From Paulinella micropora (taxonomy: Eukaryota; Cercozoa; Imbricatea; Euglyphida): a stretch of DNA of 64,000 nt. A program made the position numbers and the translations under genes. Under the pieces are notes generated by a model. It was not told where the DNA came from. It saw only the letters and a list, made by a program, of their open reading frames with translations, and did not search any database. Position 1 is the stretch's first letter. The number at the start of each line of letters is the position of its first letter. The stretch lies in assembly GCA_009731375.1 (NCBI GenBank), contig BJOX01000046.1, positions 283,763-347,762 on the forward strand, written 5' to 3'. Below, piece by piece: positions 23,740 to 45,249 of the stretch.

Positions 23740-24569
23740 CTTGTAGCCGGCGGCGTGACGCACACTGCTGCTAAGATAGAGCGACAAGTGGGACAGACGA
23801 TGCCTCGTCTCCGCGGATCGCGCCTCAGTTACAAGGAGGAGCAGATCTGCGAGGAAATGATCCAAGATATGTTGGCCAAACGGCTAATAGAACCGTCATG
23901 GTCGGAGTACCGATCACCGGTTCGGCTTGCGCCAAAGCCGGATGGCAAGCAACGATTTGCATCAATTACACGAGGCTCAATAAGATCATCAAGAGCGTTG
24001 AGGCACCAATGCCCCGTATGCGGGATGGCCTCAATCGACTCCGGGATGCTAATTTCTTTACAAAGCTAGACTTGAAGAATGGATTCTGGAACATCCCTTT
24101 GGATGTGGAGAGTCGGGCACTGACGGCCTTTGCCGTCGGCGGGAGACTGTACCAGTGGACAGTTCTCCCGATGGGATTGAAAACCGCCCCGGCTATCTTT
24201 CAGGATTGCATGAATCAAGCTCTGTCCGACCCGAAGTACGGTGATCCGAAGTTCACCGAAACTTACGGACATACTAACCAGTATAGCTTTTGTTACATCG
24301 ATGATATCGTTATTTATTCAAAGACAGAAGCGGAGCACCTGGCTCACGTGTCGGACATCTTGAGACGCCTAGAAGCCTTCGGCCTCAGGTTGAACCTAGA
24401 GAAGTGTTCGTTCGCTAAGGACCACATCGATTATCTAGGGCACAGAGTCAAGGAGGGGGTACTAGTTGAAGCCGGAGAAGCGGGACGCTATCCGTTCCCT
24501 TCCATGCCCAAACACACGCACAGCGCTGCACTCCTTCCTCTGTATGGCACAGGTGTACTCGGAATTTAG
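23740..24569 (+). pseudogene. pol: Retrotransposon reverse transcriptase, frameshifted
   Basis: Two overlapping frames (23755-24069, 23898-24569) together hold RT blocks: 'SPVRLAPKPDGKQR', 'INYTRLNKIIK', 'FFTKLDLKNGFWNIPL', 'LPMGLKTAPAIFQ' and the catalytic 'YIDDIVIYS', then 'LEKCSFAKDHIDYLGH'. A shift near 23950 and another near 24480 break it. The linker 23145-23740 is open only in pieces. Confidence 0.9.
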
Positions 24570-24681
24570 TCCGAACTTCCAGGACTTTGTCAAACCATTA
24601 TGAGACTTCTGCCTTCACGGCGACCCGGATGGCGAATGGCCGCCAAAGGCGGCGGAGGTATACACAAAGCTAAAGGAGGCG

Positions 24682-25920
24682 TTGACACGAGACCCCCTCA
24701 CAGAGGGCGGATCGGTCTTGATTCTCCCCGACTTTGAAAAGCGTTTTGTTGTAGCAACCGACGCGTCGAAATACGCGGTCGGGGCCGTCTTACAACAATA
24801 CGATTCTGACCACAAACAGTTGAGACCGATCATGTTCGTCAGCAAGAAGTTGACGCCCGAACAAGTCAACTACTGCACCAGACAACGCGAAGCGTTGGCG
24901 ATAGTTTGGGCGTTCAGTCGGCTGAGGGAGTACTTGTGGGGTGCTCCGAACATATTGGTTCAAACAGATCATGCCAACCTTAGATGGCTCATGGACCGAG
25001 AACATACGGGACGACTGGCCCGATGGCAGTCGGAGCTGGCCTTGTATGACTTCACCATCGAGTACATTAAAGGTAAAGAAAATACGGTCCCAGATAGCCT
25101 ATCACGGATGCCTCGGGTGAAAGGCTCCGTAGGCGACGGATTGGACCGCTTTGCATTAGAAACTCCCACGGCCTGCCTAGTCGGATGGACAGCCGATGAT
25201 GACTGGACGGCCACGGAGCATACAGCAGATTTCAAAGACACGTTGCCGGCGGGGATGGCATACATGGCCACCAACGCGCAAAGCTGGACACCGGGATATA
25301 GACCCGATTCTCAAGCTGAACTGTTGGACCAGCTGCAATGCATACGTCGCGTGTGCTGCGCGCAACACGAAGCTGAGGACTGGCAAGACCTGCTGGAGGA
25401 GATCGACACCCAGTCGGACATCCTCAGCGAGGGAGATATAAAACCGGGTCAGACCCATGAACATGAACACTCTTTTAACGCATTTTTCGCGGATAAGACG
25501 CAGTCGTTCTGTGTACCCCAGCATGTTCACCCTGAACGGTCGGGGATTATCGCAGCTGCCGAGCAAACACACCGAACAAGGGGGCCTATAAGCCTAGTCA
25601 CCAGTGCTCTCCAGCTGGATGACATTGATATGACGGTGGCGAGCCCCGAGGTGTTTGGTCAGTTGGCAAAGAGCTCTAAGGAATGGGGCCCCTTCATTGC
25701 TCACGCTACTGACCCGATAGCAAATCCTGAGACGAGAGAAATAAGAGCCCATAAGAAAACGATGACCTGGCATGATAACCTCCTGTGGTACAAGGGGGCA
25801 GGCGGTAAGTGGGAAAGGACGCCTTCAAAGTGGACACTGTGGGTACCAGCCCAGTTACGCAAGGCGATCCTTTTAGCCACTCACCGCTCTGCTCTCAACT
25901 CACACTTGTATTCGCCATAA
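24682..25920 (+). CDS. pol: Retrotransposon RNase H and integrase N-terminal part
   Basis: Begins after an in-frame TGA at 24601. Contains the RT-RNase H signature 'VATDASKYAVGAVLQQ', 'REALAIVWAFSRLREYL', 'TDHANLRWL' and 'IEYIKGKENTVPDSLSRM', a poorly conserved linker, then 'RKAILLATHRSALNSHL', the start of the integrase zinc domain. It ends at TAA 25918 because the following segment is inverted. Confidence 0.9.
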   Translation: MTRDPLTEGGSVLILPDFEKRFVVATDASKYAVGAVLQQYDSDHKQLRPIMFVSKKLTPEQVNYCTRQREALAIVWAFSRLREYLWGAPNILVQTDHANLRWLMDREHTGRLARWQSELALYDFTIEYIKGKENTVPDSLSRMPRVKGSVGDGLDRFALETPTACLVGWTADDDWTATEHTADFKDTLPAGMAYMATNAQSWTPGYRPDSQAELLDQLQCIRRVCCAQHEAEDWQDLLEEIDTQSDILSEGDIKPGQTHEHEHSFNAFFADKTQSFCVPQHVHPERSGIIAAAEQTHRTRGPISLVTSALQLDDIDMTVASPEVFGQLAKSSKEWGPFIAHATDPIANPETREIRAHKKTMTWHDNLLWYKGAGGKWERTPSKWTLWVPAQLRKAILLATHRSALNSHLYSP

Positions 25921-26051
25921 AGGCCTCTCTGAGCGTTGTTGTGTGGTGTCTTGGTTTGCTTGCAGTGTTCGCATGTGTCGACTGTGTCGGCAATGGATTT
26001 CTGCATGCCATGCCACCAAAACCTGCGTGAAATAAACCATGACATTTTATC
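25909..26051 (-). other. Inverted segment carrying the integrase zinc-binding domain
   Basis: About 143 bases read correctly only on the minus strand: 'SRRFWWHGMQKSI' and 'TCEHCKQTKTPHNNAQRG', the HHCC core that should join 'SALNSHL' on the left and the 'FETLHVDYVGPLP' catalytic core on the right. Restoring the orientation puts H-H-C-C in the right order, with a base or so lost at the junction. See findings. Confidence 0.9.
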
Positions 26052-26930
26052 CCTTCCCGTGCTTGCTGAGAAACCTATTCGAAACTTTGCATGTTGATTA
26101 CGTAGGACCGCTACCGCGAGCGGAGACCCACAATTATCGGTACATCCTGACAGCCATAGACCGCTTCTCGAATTATGTGTTCGCGGTACCAGTGGTGGAA
26201 AAGGATGCGGAATCGACATGTGAGGCCTTGTCGACCGTGTCTTCCGATATACCGGAGTGCCGAAAAATGTGTACAGCGATCGGGGATCGGAGTTTACAAA
26301 CGAACTCTCCGCTCGGCTGTCCACAGTGTGGGGCTTTAAGCGGAAATACGTAACTGCATATTCACCAGAGAGCAACGGCAAAATCGAGAGGGTCCATAGA
26401 CCGCTCAAGGCCGCGCTCCAGCAGTATTGTCGCGATAATCAGCACATATGGCATAAGTCCTTACCGTCTTTTGTGTTCTCCATGAGCAACACCGCATCGA
26501 GGGCATTGGGCGGAAAAGCCACGGGCAATTCCCCCAATCTCCTGGTATACGGGCAGCACTTGAGGATTCCGGAGGAGCTGGTGTTACCAAACCTCCCGGA
26601 AGGGGCTTTTTGGAGCATGATGAGCTGATGGCCTGTCGCCTACGAATCATGGCGGAAGCCAGACACTACGTCATGAAGGCGCGGGAGGCCGAAGAGGCTC
26701 ACAAACAAAACCAGCAGACGCCGAACAAAGTCAAGCATGAGTCGGGGGAATACCATAAAGGGGACTTAGTCTTCCTGTACGTGCCCCAGTACCCAACTTG
26801 GTTCGACTCTTCCCGATGTGGCAAGGCCCTTACACTGTCGTAGAACAAGTAGGTGCTTTGACATACCGAATACAGGGAAAGGGTAAGACGCTAGTAGTAC
26901 ATGTACGGCGGATCGTAACAAAACGATGAC
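26039..26930 (+). pseudogene. pol: Retrotransposon integrase core and GPY/F module, frameshifted
   Basis: Catalytic core: 'HVDYVGPLP' (first Asp), 'ILTAIDRFSNYVFAVPV', 'YSDRGSEFTNEL' (second Asp), 'YSPESNGKIERVHRPLK' (Glu). Then a C-terminal 'YHKGDLVFLYVP' and, after a frameshift near 26800, 'WQGPYTVVEQVGALTYRI', the GPY/F module. At least three shifts (near 26260, 26600 and 26800). Stop TGA 26927-26929. Confidence 0.9.
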
Positions 26931-27705
26931 GGAAAGGGTACAGAAGCTGGAACACAGCTTAAGGCCGCCGCCCAAGCGCCGAGACAAGACGGCCGAGGCG
27001 AAAGAGAACCCGACACAACCCTTGCCGGCCGAAGCAGAGGGGAATGATCCGAATAATAACGAAGCCGACGAAGTCGCGGCCGAACAAGCCGACGCTTCCG
27101 AGGGGGACGTTATCGCGCCCGGGCCGACCAACCACCTGCAGTCGGAACAGGAGGAGAAGGTTGAACCGGTGCCGAGACACCCACCAGCTGAATCAAAGCT
27201 GAGGTCGGCCGACGACGTGAAAACCATGCACTGGCACGTCGGAAAGATATACCTTCTTCGGCCACCAGAGGCACATGTCGGCGACGATTGCCTCAACGAT
27301 TTCTTCCTCATGAAAGTGAGAGAATGGGAGCCGCAGACTCGGGTCACGCGCACAAGGAAGGCAATCAAAGCAGAGCCGCCCGTACTGCAGTTCTATCGAT
27401 CACACCAGGACCTCGACAAGCCGGAATCACGGACTTTTTATCCGGTGTACCGCGACTCCAACCAAGTCGAAACGTTCTGGAAAGGCATCACGGACAAGTC
27501 CGAATGCTACACGCCGTGGCAAATACAGGCGTGGCCTAGGATGGTGCTGGATTACCCATTCGATCTACAGCACGGTCGAATCCCCCTACGGGTGTGGGAT
27601 GAGATAGTAGCCGAGGGCATAGCGACCCATTTCATCGGGGCACCACCACCAGGCAAATATAAGAAAGCCAAATTAGGGCAGGCAAAGAGGCGCAAGCTAG
27701 CCTAA
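26926..27705 (+). CDS. Retrotransposon accessory ORF, 259 aa
   Basis: Its ATG (26926-26928) overlaps the integrase stop as ATGA. Intact to TAG at 27703. N-terminal third is charged and Pro/Glu/Ala-rich (low complexity). C-terminal part has 'HVGKIYLLRPPEAHVGDDC', aromatic residues and a basic end 'KKAKLGQAKRRKLA'. No recognised domain. The intact frame beside broken gag-pol is notable. Confidence 0.7.
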   Translation: MTERVQKLEHSLRPPPKRRDKTAEAKENPTQPLPAEAEGNDPNNNEADEVAAEQADASEGDVIAPGPTNHLQSEQEEKVEPVPRHPPAESKLRSADDVKTMHWHVGKIYLLRPPEAHVGDDCLNDFFLMKVREWEPQTRVTRTRKAIKAEPPVLQFYRSHQDLDKPESRTFYPVYRDSNQVETFWKGITDKSECYTPWQIQAWPRMVLDYPFDLQHGRIPLRVWDEIVAEGIATHFIGAPPPGKYKKAKLGQAKRRKLA

Positions 27706-28432
27706 ATCAGCATGCCGTGTGACACCTCACAAGCATAGTTAACGCGGGTAGTATGCGAGATTCAAAGACCAATACTGGGTAGCAACAGTAAGAAACTAGC
27801 CATAGGAAAGGGACACTGCTTTGGACTCCATATCTGTTAAAATACTAAAATACTGCCTAAGTCCATTCTTCTTAGAAATAGCAAAAGAGAGCCTAACATG
27901 ACATGATACACAGGAAAAGACCCTGCCTTACCCTCCGTGAGGTGCAACGGCCCTGAGGGTATCTTGACGGGCTAGTAGTTGGTGTCCCACCAGGGGTCGG
28001 AATAGCTTCGGGCTAACCATGTTGACGCGCAGCAATGCCCGTTGATATGGTTGGCATTGCACATTATACCCACCTCCTCTCGAGTTGCACACCCGCCTCC
28101 CGCGGCAATGGCATGAGTGGTGTATGATAAGTTATTCCCCACAGAGTGTCTTAGATATTATGCTCGCTCTTGTTTGCTCTTTGTTTGGATGGAAGGGGCT
28201 CTAAGGCACCCGACGGCCCTAAGTATACACATAAGCATATCTATACCACTCAGAAATATAACATGTCCCTATTTACATACCACCGCAAATCGCGCAGTAC
28301 GGCGAGGGTGGAACACGCGGACAGCAAAGATGACCGGGGCATGGGTGCACCCGCGTTGTCACGCTGTTGACCAGCGTTTGAAAACGAGCAGAGAGTCGAA
28401 CACCGACACGAGAACAGCACACACATTGCACA
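27706..28432 (+). other. Non-coding part of retrotransposon
   Basis: About 730 bases with no supported frame, between the two accessory ORFs. Confidence 0.5.
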
Positions 28433-28514
28433 TTGCTCGGTGTGCTTGGGCTGACATACAGATATACATACATACGAATTCACGGACACATACGTGATAT
28501 AGGCACCTGGCGGT

Positions 28515-29233
28515 GTATGTTTGGCACCGAACATCTGGCGGAACAGTATTTGGGATTCCTCCTGGCGTGCGTGGCTTCGGTCCTGGTGATACTGATAGTA
28601 TACCTAGGATTACGGACGATCGCGGGAGAAGGGCAACGGCTCCCTCCATCCGCGCGAGATAGTCCGGCGGGAACGACCCAGGCAGCGAGCCCGGTGGCGG
28701 ACCGGCGTCGCGAAGCGGAGCAGCCTGACGAACCAGACCCATCTGAGGCAGCAAAAGTCAGGTGCGGTCACATACATACCTCACCAGAGGGGACACCCCA
28801 CATCACAATGACCACTCCGAGCAGTGGCGCAAACAACCTTGTAAGCAAGGGCGCACAGGGAAACGAAACCCTGCAGCGCAATCTTGGCGGTCCCAATACA
28901 CCGCTCACACCCGCTCAACCTTCAGGTGGCACAACTCAGGCTAGTGTTGTGACCACACCGAAATCCCCACGGGGAAAAGCTGAAGTCGAGTCGGAGATGT
29001 TGACGACCCCTATGAAGTCATCGGCTGACGAGGGGGAGGCACCGACTGAGGACAGCAGTACACCTGCATCGCAACACACCGATGAGGACGTCGATCCCGA
29101 AGGGCTAAACACCTCTCAACACTCGGGATTTGGGTGGATCCCAAAGGAAGACGAGAGCCTATATTATGGCGAAGAATTGAGCCTCACGCCCGGCAAGTAT
29201 CTACCTCGCTGTGGCGAAGGTAGAAGTGTCTAA
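28515..29233 (+). CDS. Retrotransposon ORF with one membrane segment
   Basis: From the ATG at 28515 the product is about 239 residues (an in-frame ATG at 28433 would give 266). Near the start is a strong hydrophobic segment, 'FLLACVASVLVILIVYLGL', then a long Ser/Thr/Pro/Glu-rich hydrophilic tail ending in TAA at 29231-29233. A single N-terminal anchor without Cys pairs is unlike a typical fusion protein, so I do not call it env. Function unknown. Confidence 0.55.
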
Positions 29234-29279
29234 GAATATATATACAACCCATTGGTTGGGTCTCAAAACGCGTCTACGC

Positions 29280-29612
29280 TTATTCGTCGAGGTATATTTC
29301 CTCGAGGGAGTTTATGAACTCCTCTTCGGTAGACGGTGATGATGGTTGCCATCTCCATGTCCCTGCGGGTTGATCATTCGCTGGCATGTCTAATTCCTGG
29401 TCCAGGCTTCTTTCAAAGCCCTCGCTTCCGACCAGGTCAAGTCTTCTCCTACTTCCGAATGCTGTGGCACGATACACCTTATGACTGGGGCGAATTGGCC
29501 AATGATCTGCCCCAGCTGGTATTCGTGCTGTTGTCTCCAGTACGGCCACGTACGTCCAACAAAACCAAACAAACAACGCCGAACACGCCAACGGCACCCT
29601 TGACAATAGCAT
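29280..29612 (-). CDS. Antisense ORF near the 3' LTR, 110 aa
   Basis: Minus-strand frame with a hydrophobic segment near the start ('LACSALFVWFCWTYVAVL') and an acidic end ('EEEFINSLEEIYLDE'). Antisense ORFs occur in some gypsy elements, but a chance frame cannot be excluded. Confidence 0.25.
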   Translation of the reverse strand: MLLSRVPLACSALFVWFCWTYVAVLETTARIPAGADHWPIRPSHKVYRATAFGSRRRLDLVGSEGFERSLDQELDMPANDQPAGTWRWQPSSPSTEEEFINSLEEIYLDE

Positions 29613-30137
29613 AGCGCCCGTTCATCCCTATGATGGACGAGGATGCACGGGGGTATTGAACAATTGAGATCAATGCCTCCCTGTATTCTCGGGATCACAG
29701 ATCCTTCGGACGGATTAGGGCAGAGACATATGCTAGGGACGCGGAACCTTAGAATTACTCATATATTTGTTTCACATCAGATGCAAATGGACCAGTAATG
29801 CTCGGATCACAGATCCTTAAGACTGCGAAGGGATGGTTTGACTGCGACATGATCAGACCGTTGTACGTCTATGGCAGATCGCCATAGAAGAGGGGGAGGA
29901 GATAGTTCAAAATTCAAATTCAAATTTGAACTCAAAAATCTCCAAACTCAAATTTGTATTTTGTAAGCAACGGACGTACAACGGTGATGAAGAGCAAAAA
30001 CTTAGCGGTCACTCAAGCCACTCAATGGGTTGTCTTCACAGGAGCCGATCACCCATGAGGAAACAGACCCGGAAACTGCGCTCTCATTTGCCGATATTTA
30101 CCAATCTACCCTTATTTACTACGGTTCCCGTATAAGA

Positions 30138-30151
30138 CGGGGAGGGGGGAT
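30138..30151 (+). promoter_or_regulatory. Polypurine tract
   Basis: 'CGGGGAGGGGGGAT' directly precedes the 3' LTR; second-strand primer site. Confidence 0.75.
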
Positions 30152-30528
30152 TGTAGGCGCAGATAGGTAAATATGCGACCTTTTCTTATACCCCTACACA
30201 GTGATATATAGAAGAGCTATATCTCTTTAAGATGTAGTTATATCCGGTGCCGTCGAGTTACTTTGAGCCTGTTGAAAACGATAATATTAAGTTGAGTATC
30301 CGGCACTACTTTTTACAAGGGCTAATATTATCGTTAGGGGTGACACATGGGGAATGCCTCTCCTTTTCCCTTTTGGTTGCTTGGCTCTGACAGTCTCCTA
30401 TATTTTCCGCCATACTGGTTTCCTCTCTTTGTAGAGGAGGAAGGTTAGGTTATTTTCAGAGTGCTGTGATATTGGAAGGATAAATACCCCGGCTTACATT
30501 AAATAATATCTTTTGATTATAACCGACA
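30152..30528 (+). repeat. 3' LTR
   Basis: Starts 'TGTAGGCGCAGATAGG', ends 'TTATAACCGACA'; pairs with 17312-17688. Confidence 0.95.
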
Positions 30529-30559
30529 AAATTATTTGAACTGTCTTATTAGCCGGTGA

Positions 30560-32470
30560 GGCCCGGTTCTCGCTTCACCGGAAACTTGCTCACTCTCAAT
30601 AGTCTTGGCAGGCTTCCGCGTTTTACCCAGAAAGTTGCTCAATTTTGTTTTTGAACATTGTGCAAAAAAGTCAATAAATTGTTTCATCGGGGACGGAATC
30701 AGTGACAAAACAGACTTTCCTCGACATAGTGTGCCCTGCGGGTCGAAAATTATTATGAACGAGTCATGTGACTACTCGACTAAGTTGAACTGAATTAATA
30801 ATTCTATGTGAATAACGTATAACTGCCGGAGTAAAAACCGTAAACTGTTAATATATTATACATGCATATGATATATATATATCATATGTCACTTGAAAAA
30901 AAAATTTGAAGCCAAGTTGAAGTTAACTTGAGTCAGTGTAGTAGTAAAAAAAGTTAAGGCGTAGAAAAAAAGTTGAAAGTAGCCTACGGTAAGCACTATT
31001 AAAAAGTTCAACATATAAAAAAAGTTAAAGGTAGCGGATGATTAAAAAAGTAGTATGCGTATAACTTCAAAAAGTTTAACTTTTTTACGACTAGCAACTT
31101 GAAGATAGAACCGCAGTAGTAGTAGGCGGAGGCTTTTTTTTATAAGATAGAGCCGTGCTTTTTTATAAAAACTTGAAAGTTAAAGTGAACTGATCAAGTT
31201 TTATAGAGTTTGTGTCACTGCTCGGGGTTAACTTGATGATATCTTCGATACTTCACCTGAATATTGATATTCTATCCCGAGGCTGGTCGGCGGCGGTATG
31301 AGTTCGGCTACTCGCGCGCTCGGTGGGGAGAAGTGATTATGCCGGGTGGGCCGGTATATAATGGCAATACTTACCGTTCCGGTCTGTCGGTTATCCTTGG
31401 TCTGGAGATTACGGAATCTCTACTTTAGGTATTCCTCAGTCTTCATATCGTTAGGACAGCTATCGGTTATCAAATATCGTACCATTGTAACAGATGCTTG
31501 GACCCCATAGGACCTATAAGTCCAGAATTACTGTTTACTTAACCGTTTACCGGAGTGGTGATGGTTGCCAGGATTTGAGTTCCACTATGCTGTGGCATTC
31601 CTATTTAATAACCTCCCACATTAATAGCGTTGACCCGAATTTAAACTTGAACAGGAATTGTAGTAACCGTTTGGAGGTTTGGAAAAAGGTTCTTGCAAAA
31701 TTTACTGAATTTCCCGTGACTGGGAATTTATGGTAAATTAACAGGAATTGCACTTATGGCTTACATGTTGGTGTGCTTTTTAGGCATTTGAGCAGGATGT
31801 GGACTAAAAATAACTGTCACAGTGAGCCAAAACTTCCCGTCACTGGGATATTCCGTTTTCGGGGATACCATTGACCTTGTTGTTGGGGGTTCAGTTCTGG
31901 CTACCCGTTCTATATAGAAGTGGTTGTTAGCACTGACCTCGTTAGGTTAGATCATTAAATTCTCTTCCTTGGAGCTCGTAAGGAGTGACCAAGTGTCCTC
32001 TTTACAGGCATACAATGACAGTGATGCAAGTGGCTGCTGGCCTACGACCAGCTGCAAGTGAATAACACGTCCACTGCTTTGCACATCAGCTGTAAAAACT
32101 ATTACTACTCAGCACAGTCAACTAGCCTACCTAAGCAACCAGGTGTAAAACTATTTTTTTGGGTCAAGCTAAGTTTGAGAAAAAAAACCTCAAAATATCA
32201 CACTTCTTGTCAATTTGCTTCGCCTTGGCGGTAATAATGCGTGTGACACAAGATGTGGGGAAAACATTCAGCTCATGCATGGTGATTCAAGTCACCTCAC
32301 GGCATATTTACAGATGTGATTACATCACAAATCTCACTTCTCACTTCTCACTCCTCACACACATCAGATCACATAGTTATCGATGTGATAGTTATCGATG
32401 TGATTACATCACAAAATGAATGCAAACACCTGTGCAAAGTTTGCTGGCCTCGGATGTCTCACTGACGTCC
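30560..32470. other. AT-rich intergenic region, no gene seen
   Basis: No open frame with coding character. Contains an AT palindrome (30865-30890, 'catatgatatatatatatca'), many 'aagttgaa/ttcaactt' words, and at 31340-31390 a segment shared with 45850-45905. Near 32,280-32,420 'gatgtgattacatcac' recurs three times. Confidence 0.5.
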
Positions 32471-32477
32471 AAAAAAA

Positions 32478-32831
32478 NNNNNNNNNNNNNNNNNNNNNNN
32501 NNNNNNNNNNNNNNNNNNNNNNNNNNNNNNNNNNNNNNNNNNNNNNNNNNNNNNNNNNNNNNNNNNNNNNNNNNNNNNNNNNNNNNNNNNNNNNNNNNNN
32601 NNNNNNNNNNNNNNNNNNNNNNNNNNNNNNNNNNNNNNNNNNNNNNNNNNNNNNNNNNNNNNNNNNNNNNNNNNNNNNNNNNNNNNNNNNNNNNNNNNNN
32701 NNNNNNNNNNNNNNNNNNNNNNNNNNNNNNNNNNNNNNNNNNNNNNNNNNNNNNNNNNNNNNNNNNNNNNNNNNNNNNNNNNNNNNNNNNNNNNNNNNNN
32801 NNNNNNNNNNNNNNNNNNNNNNNNNNNNNNN
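32478..32831. other. Assembly gap (354 N) then poly-A and (GAA)n
   Basis: Gap followed by about 50 A and a GAA run ending at 32926, shortly beyond the stop of the cellulase gene (33013, minus strand). Confidence 0.95.
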
Positions 32832-32883
<52 letters not shown>

Positions 32884-33012
32884 AAAGAAGAAGAAGAAGA
32901 AGAAGAAGAAGAAGAAGAAGAAGAAGACGTGTGAAGGCGCGGAGAGTGTCACAGGGTTAGCGGTCACTATATACATACTGTTCTTATCAGTACTTCAAGA
33001 CGGCACAATCCC

Positions 33013-42132
<9,120 letters not shown>

Positions 42133-42515
42133 GAAGAGCCAAAGTAGCATTCTCGTTGGATTGATAAGAAAACTTTTGTAAAGACGAACGGCTCTTGCAA
42201 AAGTGGAGGTGCGTGGCGTGAGAAGATTTTCTGGCGTGTGTCTCCACTTCCCATTTTGTTCCAACATCACAAAAAGGTTGGATGTTTTGGAGAAAAAAAG
42301 AACTAGATGTCATTGGATGTTTTCCTTGTTTCGGCACTCCGTCAACAGAAATTGGTAGTTGGTAGCAGACAGGGTTGAAAGGAAAATTTTGCATCAAGAA
42401 TCAACCACTAAGTTAGTACGAAAGTTGTATCTCCAACTTCCCTAGCCCGAACTCTTTAAATGCTAATAGCCCACTAGCCATATCTCTTATAACACAACGA
42501 ATTAGTGTTTCAGAT

Positions 42516-42701
42516 ATGCCAACTCGGATCGAACAGAACAAACCAAGGGAACAGAAGCGAGAAAGAACAGGTGGGAGGCAGGTCAGCGTTTGTGTCCGCA
42601 TATTGTCGATAACGGAAGGTCTCCTGGATCTAGACGGCTTGCGAGCTCTCAGATACATGAAAATAAATCTCAAGAACCATGTAAGAGATCTTGTAAGCTA
42701 A
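42516..42701 (+). CDS. Short ORF, doubtful
   Basis: A 61-codon frame from ATG to TAA with mixed composition ('ILSITEGLLDLDGLRALRYM') in non-repetitive sequence, upstream of and divergent from the cellulase gene. No homology recognised. It could be an exon of an unseen gene or chance. Confidence 0.25.
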   Translation: MPTRIEQNKPREQKRERTGGRQVSVCVRILSITEGLLDLDGLRALRYMKINLKNHVRDLVS

Positions 42702-42719
42702 TTTAAGAAGATGATTATT

Positions 42720-43280
42720 CTTTTTTTAGGGTCATTTTCAAGAAAATGCCCCCTAAAAAAAGGATCTTTACAAATCATGATTTTTCAACAACACAAGAAA
42801 TCCAAGAGACATATATCGACTGATGAGATAAATCAAATAGAAATCAAAAAGGTAGCGAATAAGGAAAAGAATGAGGAAATACCTTTTTAGCAGACACCGC
42901 CACCCACCTCCATAAAACAAACCTACAATCACACATACTGTATGAGGTAGGGTTTTTAGAGTCTCCCACGACTGTATATTTTGTCGATATTGCCCACTAG
43001 GGGACTGTATATCGTGTAATTTATGCGGAAGGAATGTAACTAGTGTGCATGTATGCAGGACCTGTGTGCATAGAGTAAAGAACGCGAACAAGTGAATGGA
43101 CGAAGAAGAAAGGAATGAATGAACGAACTGATTTATGAGAAGAACGCATGAATGAATGAATGAATGCATGCATGCATGCAAGCATGAATGAACAATGATT
43201 CAGCTCTTGGTAGGCTACTCGCGATGTCTGTCTGTGTGCGAACATTACGTGCTGGTGTACATGTGCTGCCGCTGTTATAT
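42720..43280. other. Intergenic sequence, no gene seen
   Basis: Contains a 30-base hairpin (42723-42763, 'ttttttagggtcattttc' and 'gaaaatgccccctaaaaaa') and GAAT repeats. The cellulase signal-peptide exon should lie hereabouts but was not identified. Confidence 0.4.
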
Positions 43281-43282
43281 CA

Positions 43283-43505
43283 TACTACATACATACATAC
43301 ATACATACATACATACATACATACATACATACACGTACCACATGCAACATACATACATACATACATACATACATACATACATGTACATACATACATACAT
43401 ACATACATATACATATACATACATACATACATACGTACATACATACATACATACATACATACATACATACATACATACATACATACACATACATACATAC
43501 ATACA

Positions 43506-43536
<31 letters not shown>

Positions 43537-43561
43537 GTACATACATACATGCATGCATGCA

Positions 43562-43594
<33 letters not shown>

Positions 43595-43776
43595 GCATAC
43601 ATACATACATACATGCGTACATACATACTGCATACATGCATACGAACGTACGCGCGTACATACATACATACATACATACATACATACGTACATACATACA
43701 TACATACATACATACATACATACGTACGTAGGTACGTACTTACATACTACAAACATACATATGTTCCGTACATACA

Positions 43777-43807
<31 letters not shown>

Positions 43808-43936
43808 TTACATACATACACATGTTTCCATACATAGATACAAACCATACATACATGCATGCATCTGCTGCTGTAGCGGGGAGCGGCACAGGACAAGCAG
43901 GTCAAAACCACCGGAGGTCCCGTTCCAGGAGGCGGA

Positions 43937-44019
<83 letters not shown>

Positions 44020-44107
44020 GCTATCTAGCTATCTAGCTATCTAGCTATCTAGCTAGCTATCTATCTAGCTAGCTAGCTAGATAGATAGATAGCTAGCTAG
44101 ATAGCTA

Positions 44108-44175
<68 letters not shown>

Positions 44176-44219
44176 GTCTGTCTGTCTGTCCGTCTGTCTA
44201 TCTGTCTGTCTATTCATCC

Positions 44220-44263
<44 letters not shown>

Positions 44264-44268
44264 GTCTC

Positions 44269-44304
<36 letters not shown>

Positions 44305-44359
44305 TCTATCTATCCATCCATCCATCTATCTATCCATCTATCTATCCATCTATCTATCC

Positions 44360-44396
<37 letters not shown>

Positions 44397-44445
44397 CCAA
44401 TCTACCTATCTACCTATCTACCTATCTATCTATCTATCTATCTAT

Positions 44446-44477
<32 letters not shown>

Positions 44478-44498
44478 CCCATCTACCCATCTACCTAC

Positions 44499-44531
<33 letters not shown>

Positions 44532-44575
44532 AATCTATCAATCTATCAATCTATCTATCTATCGATCTATCGATA

Positions 44576-44624
<49 letters not shown>

Positions 44625-44683
44625 GTCTACCTACCTAACTTTTACCTACCTACCTGCCAACCTACCTACCTACCTACACCTAC

Positions 44684-44726
<43 letters not shown>

Positions 44727-44760
44727 CTAACTAACTAACTAACTAACTAACTGATTGCCT
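43283..44760 (+). repeat. (TACA)n, (CTAT)n, (AACT)n block
   Basis: Nearly 1.5 kb of tetranucleotide repeats with one 70-base island (43866-43940) that is open in all plus-strand frames and may be a stray exon. Confidence 0.95.
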
Positions 44761-45200
44761 TCGATTTCGTTGCGCTGCCTTGCATGTCGTTGCCATGCCT
44801 TGCCTTGTGTTGCCATAGCCTCGCCTTGTGTTGCCATAGCCTTACCTTGCCTTGCATTGCGATGTGCTGACTTGAGTTGCTTTGCGTTGCGTCGCCTTGC
44901 GTTGCGCTGCGTCGCTTTGCCGTTGCCTTGATCTTGCCTTGCCTTCCCTTGCCTTGCCTTGCGATTGCGATTGTGATTGCCTTGTTGCCTTGCATTTCCT
45001 TACCTTGCTTTGCCTTGCCTTGCCTTGCCTTGCATGGCGTTGCATGCCATGGAATTGGATTGCATGGTATCATATTGCATTGTATTGTACAAAATTAAAT
45101 TACATTACAAAACATTACATTACAAAACATTACATTACTTTACACTACCTTACATTACCTCACATCACATCACATCACATTATATCACGGATGATTACAT
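44760..45200 (+). repeat. (TTGCC)n and (TTACA)n pentamer-like tract
   Basis: Imperfect pentamers (TTGCC, TTGCG, then ATTACA) with gradual change from one to the next. Confidence 0.85.
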
Positions 45201-45249
45201 CACATCACCGTGCATTGCCATAGAGATCTTTACCGTAGGCTTCACATGA

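Larger units (their letters stand above)
17312..30528 (+). mobile_element. Ty3/gypsy-type LTR retrotransposon, 13.2 kb
   Basis: Two 377-base LTRs (17312-17688 and 30152-30528) start TG and end CA and differ at roughly 3% of positions by eye. A primer-binding site follows the left LTR and a purine tract precedes the right one. The order protease, reverse transcriptase, RNase H, integrase is that of Ty3/gypsy. Most frames are broken. The element lies between SAR1 and the cellulase gene. Both flanks carry 'aattatttgaactgtctta', so it inserted in one unit of an existing tandem duplication; a short AT-rich target duplication such as ATTAT fits. Confidence 0.93.
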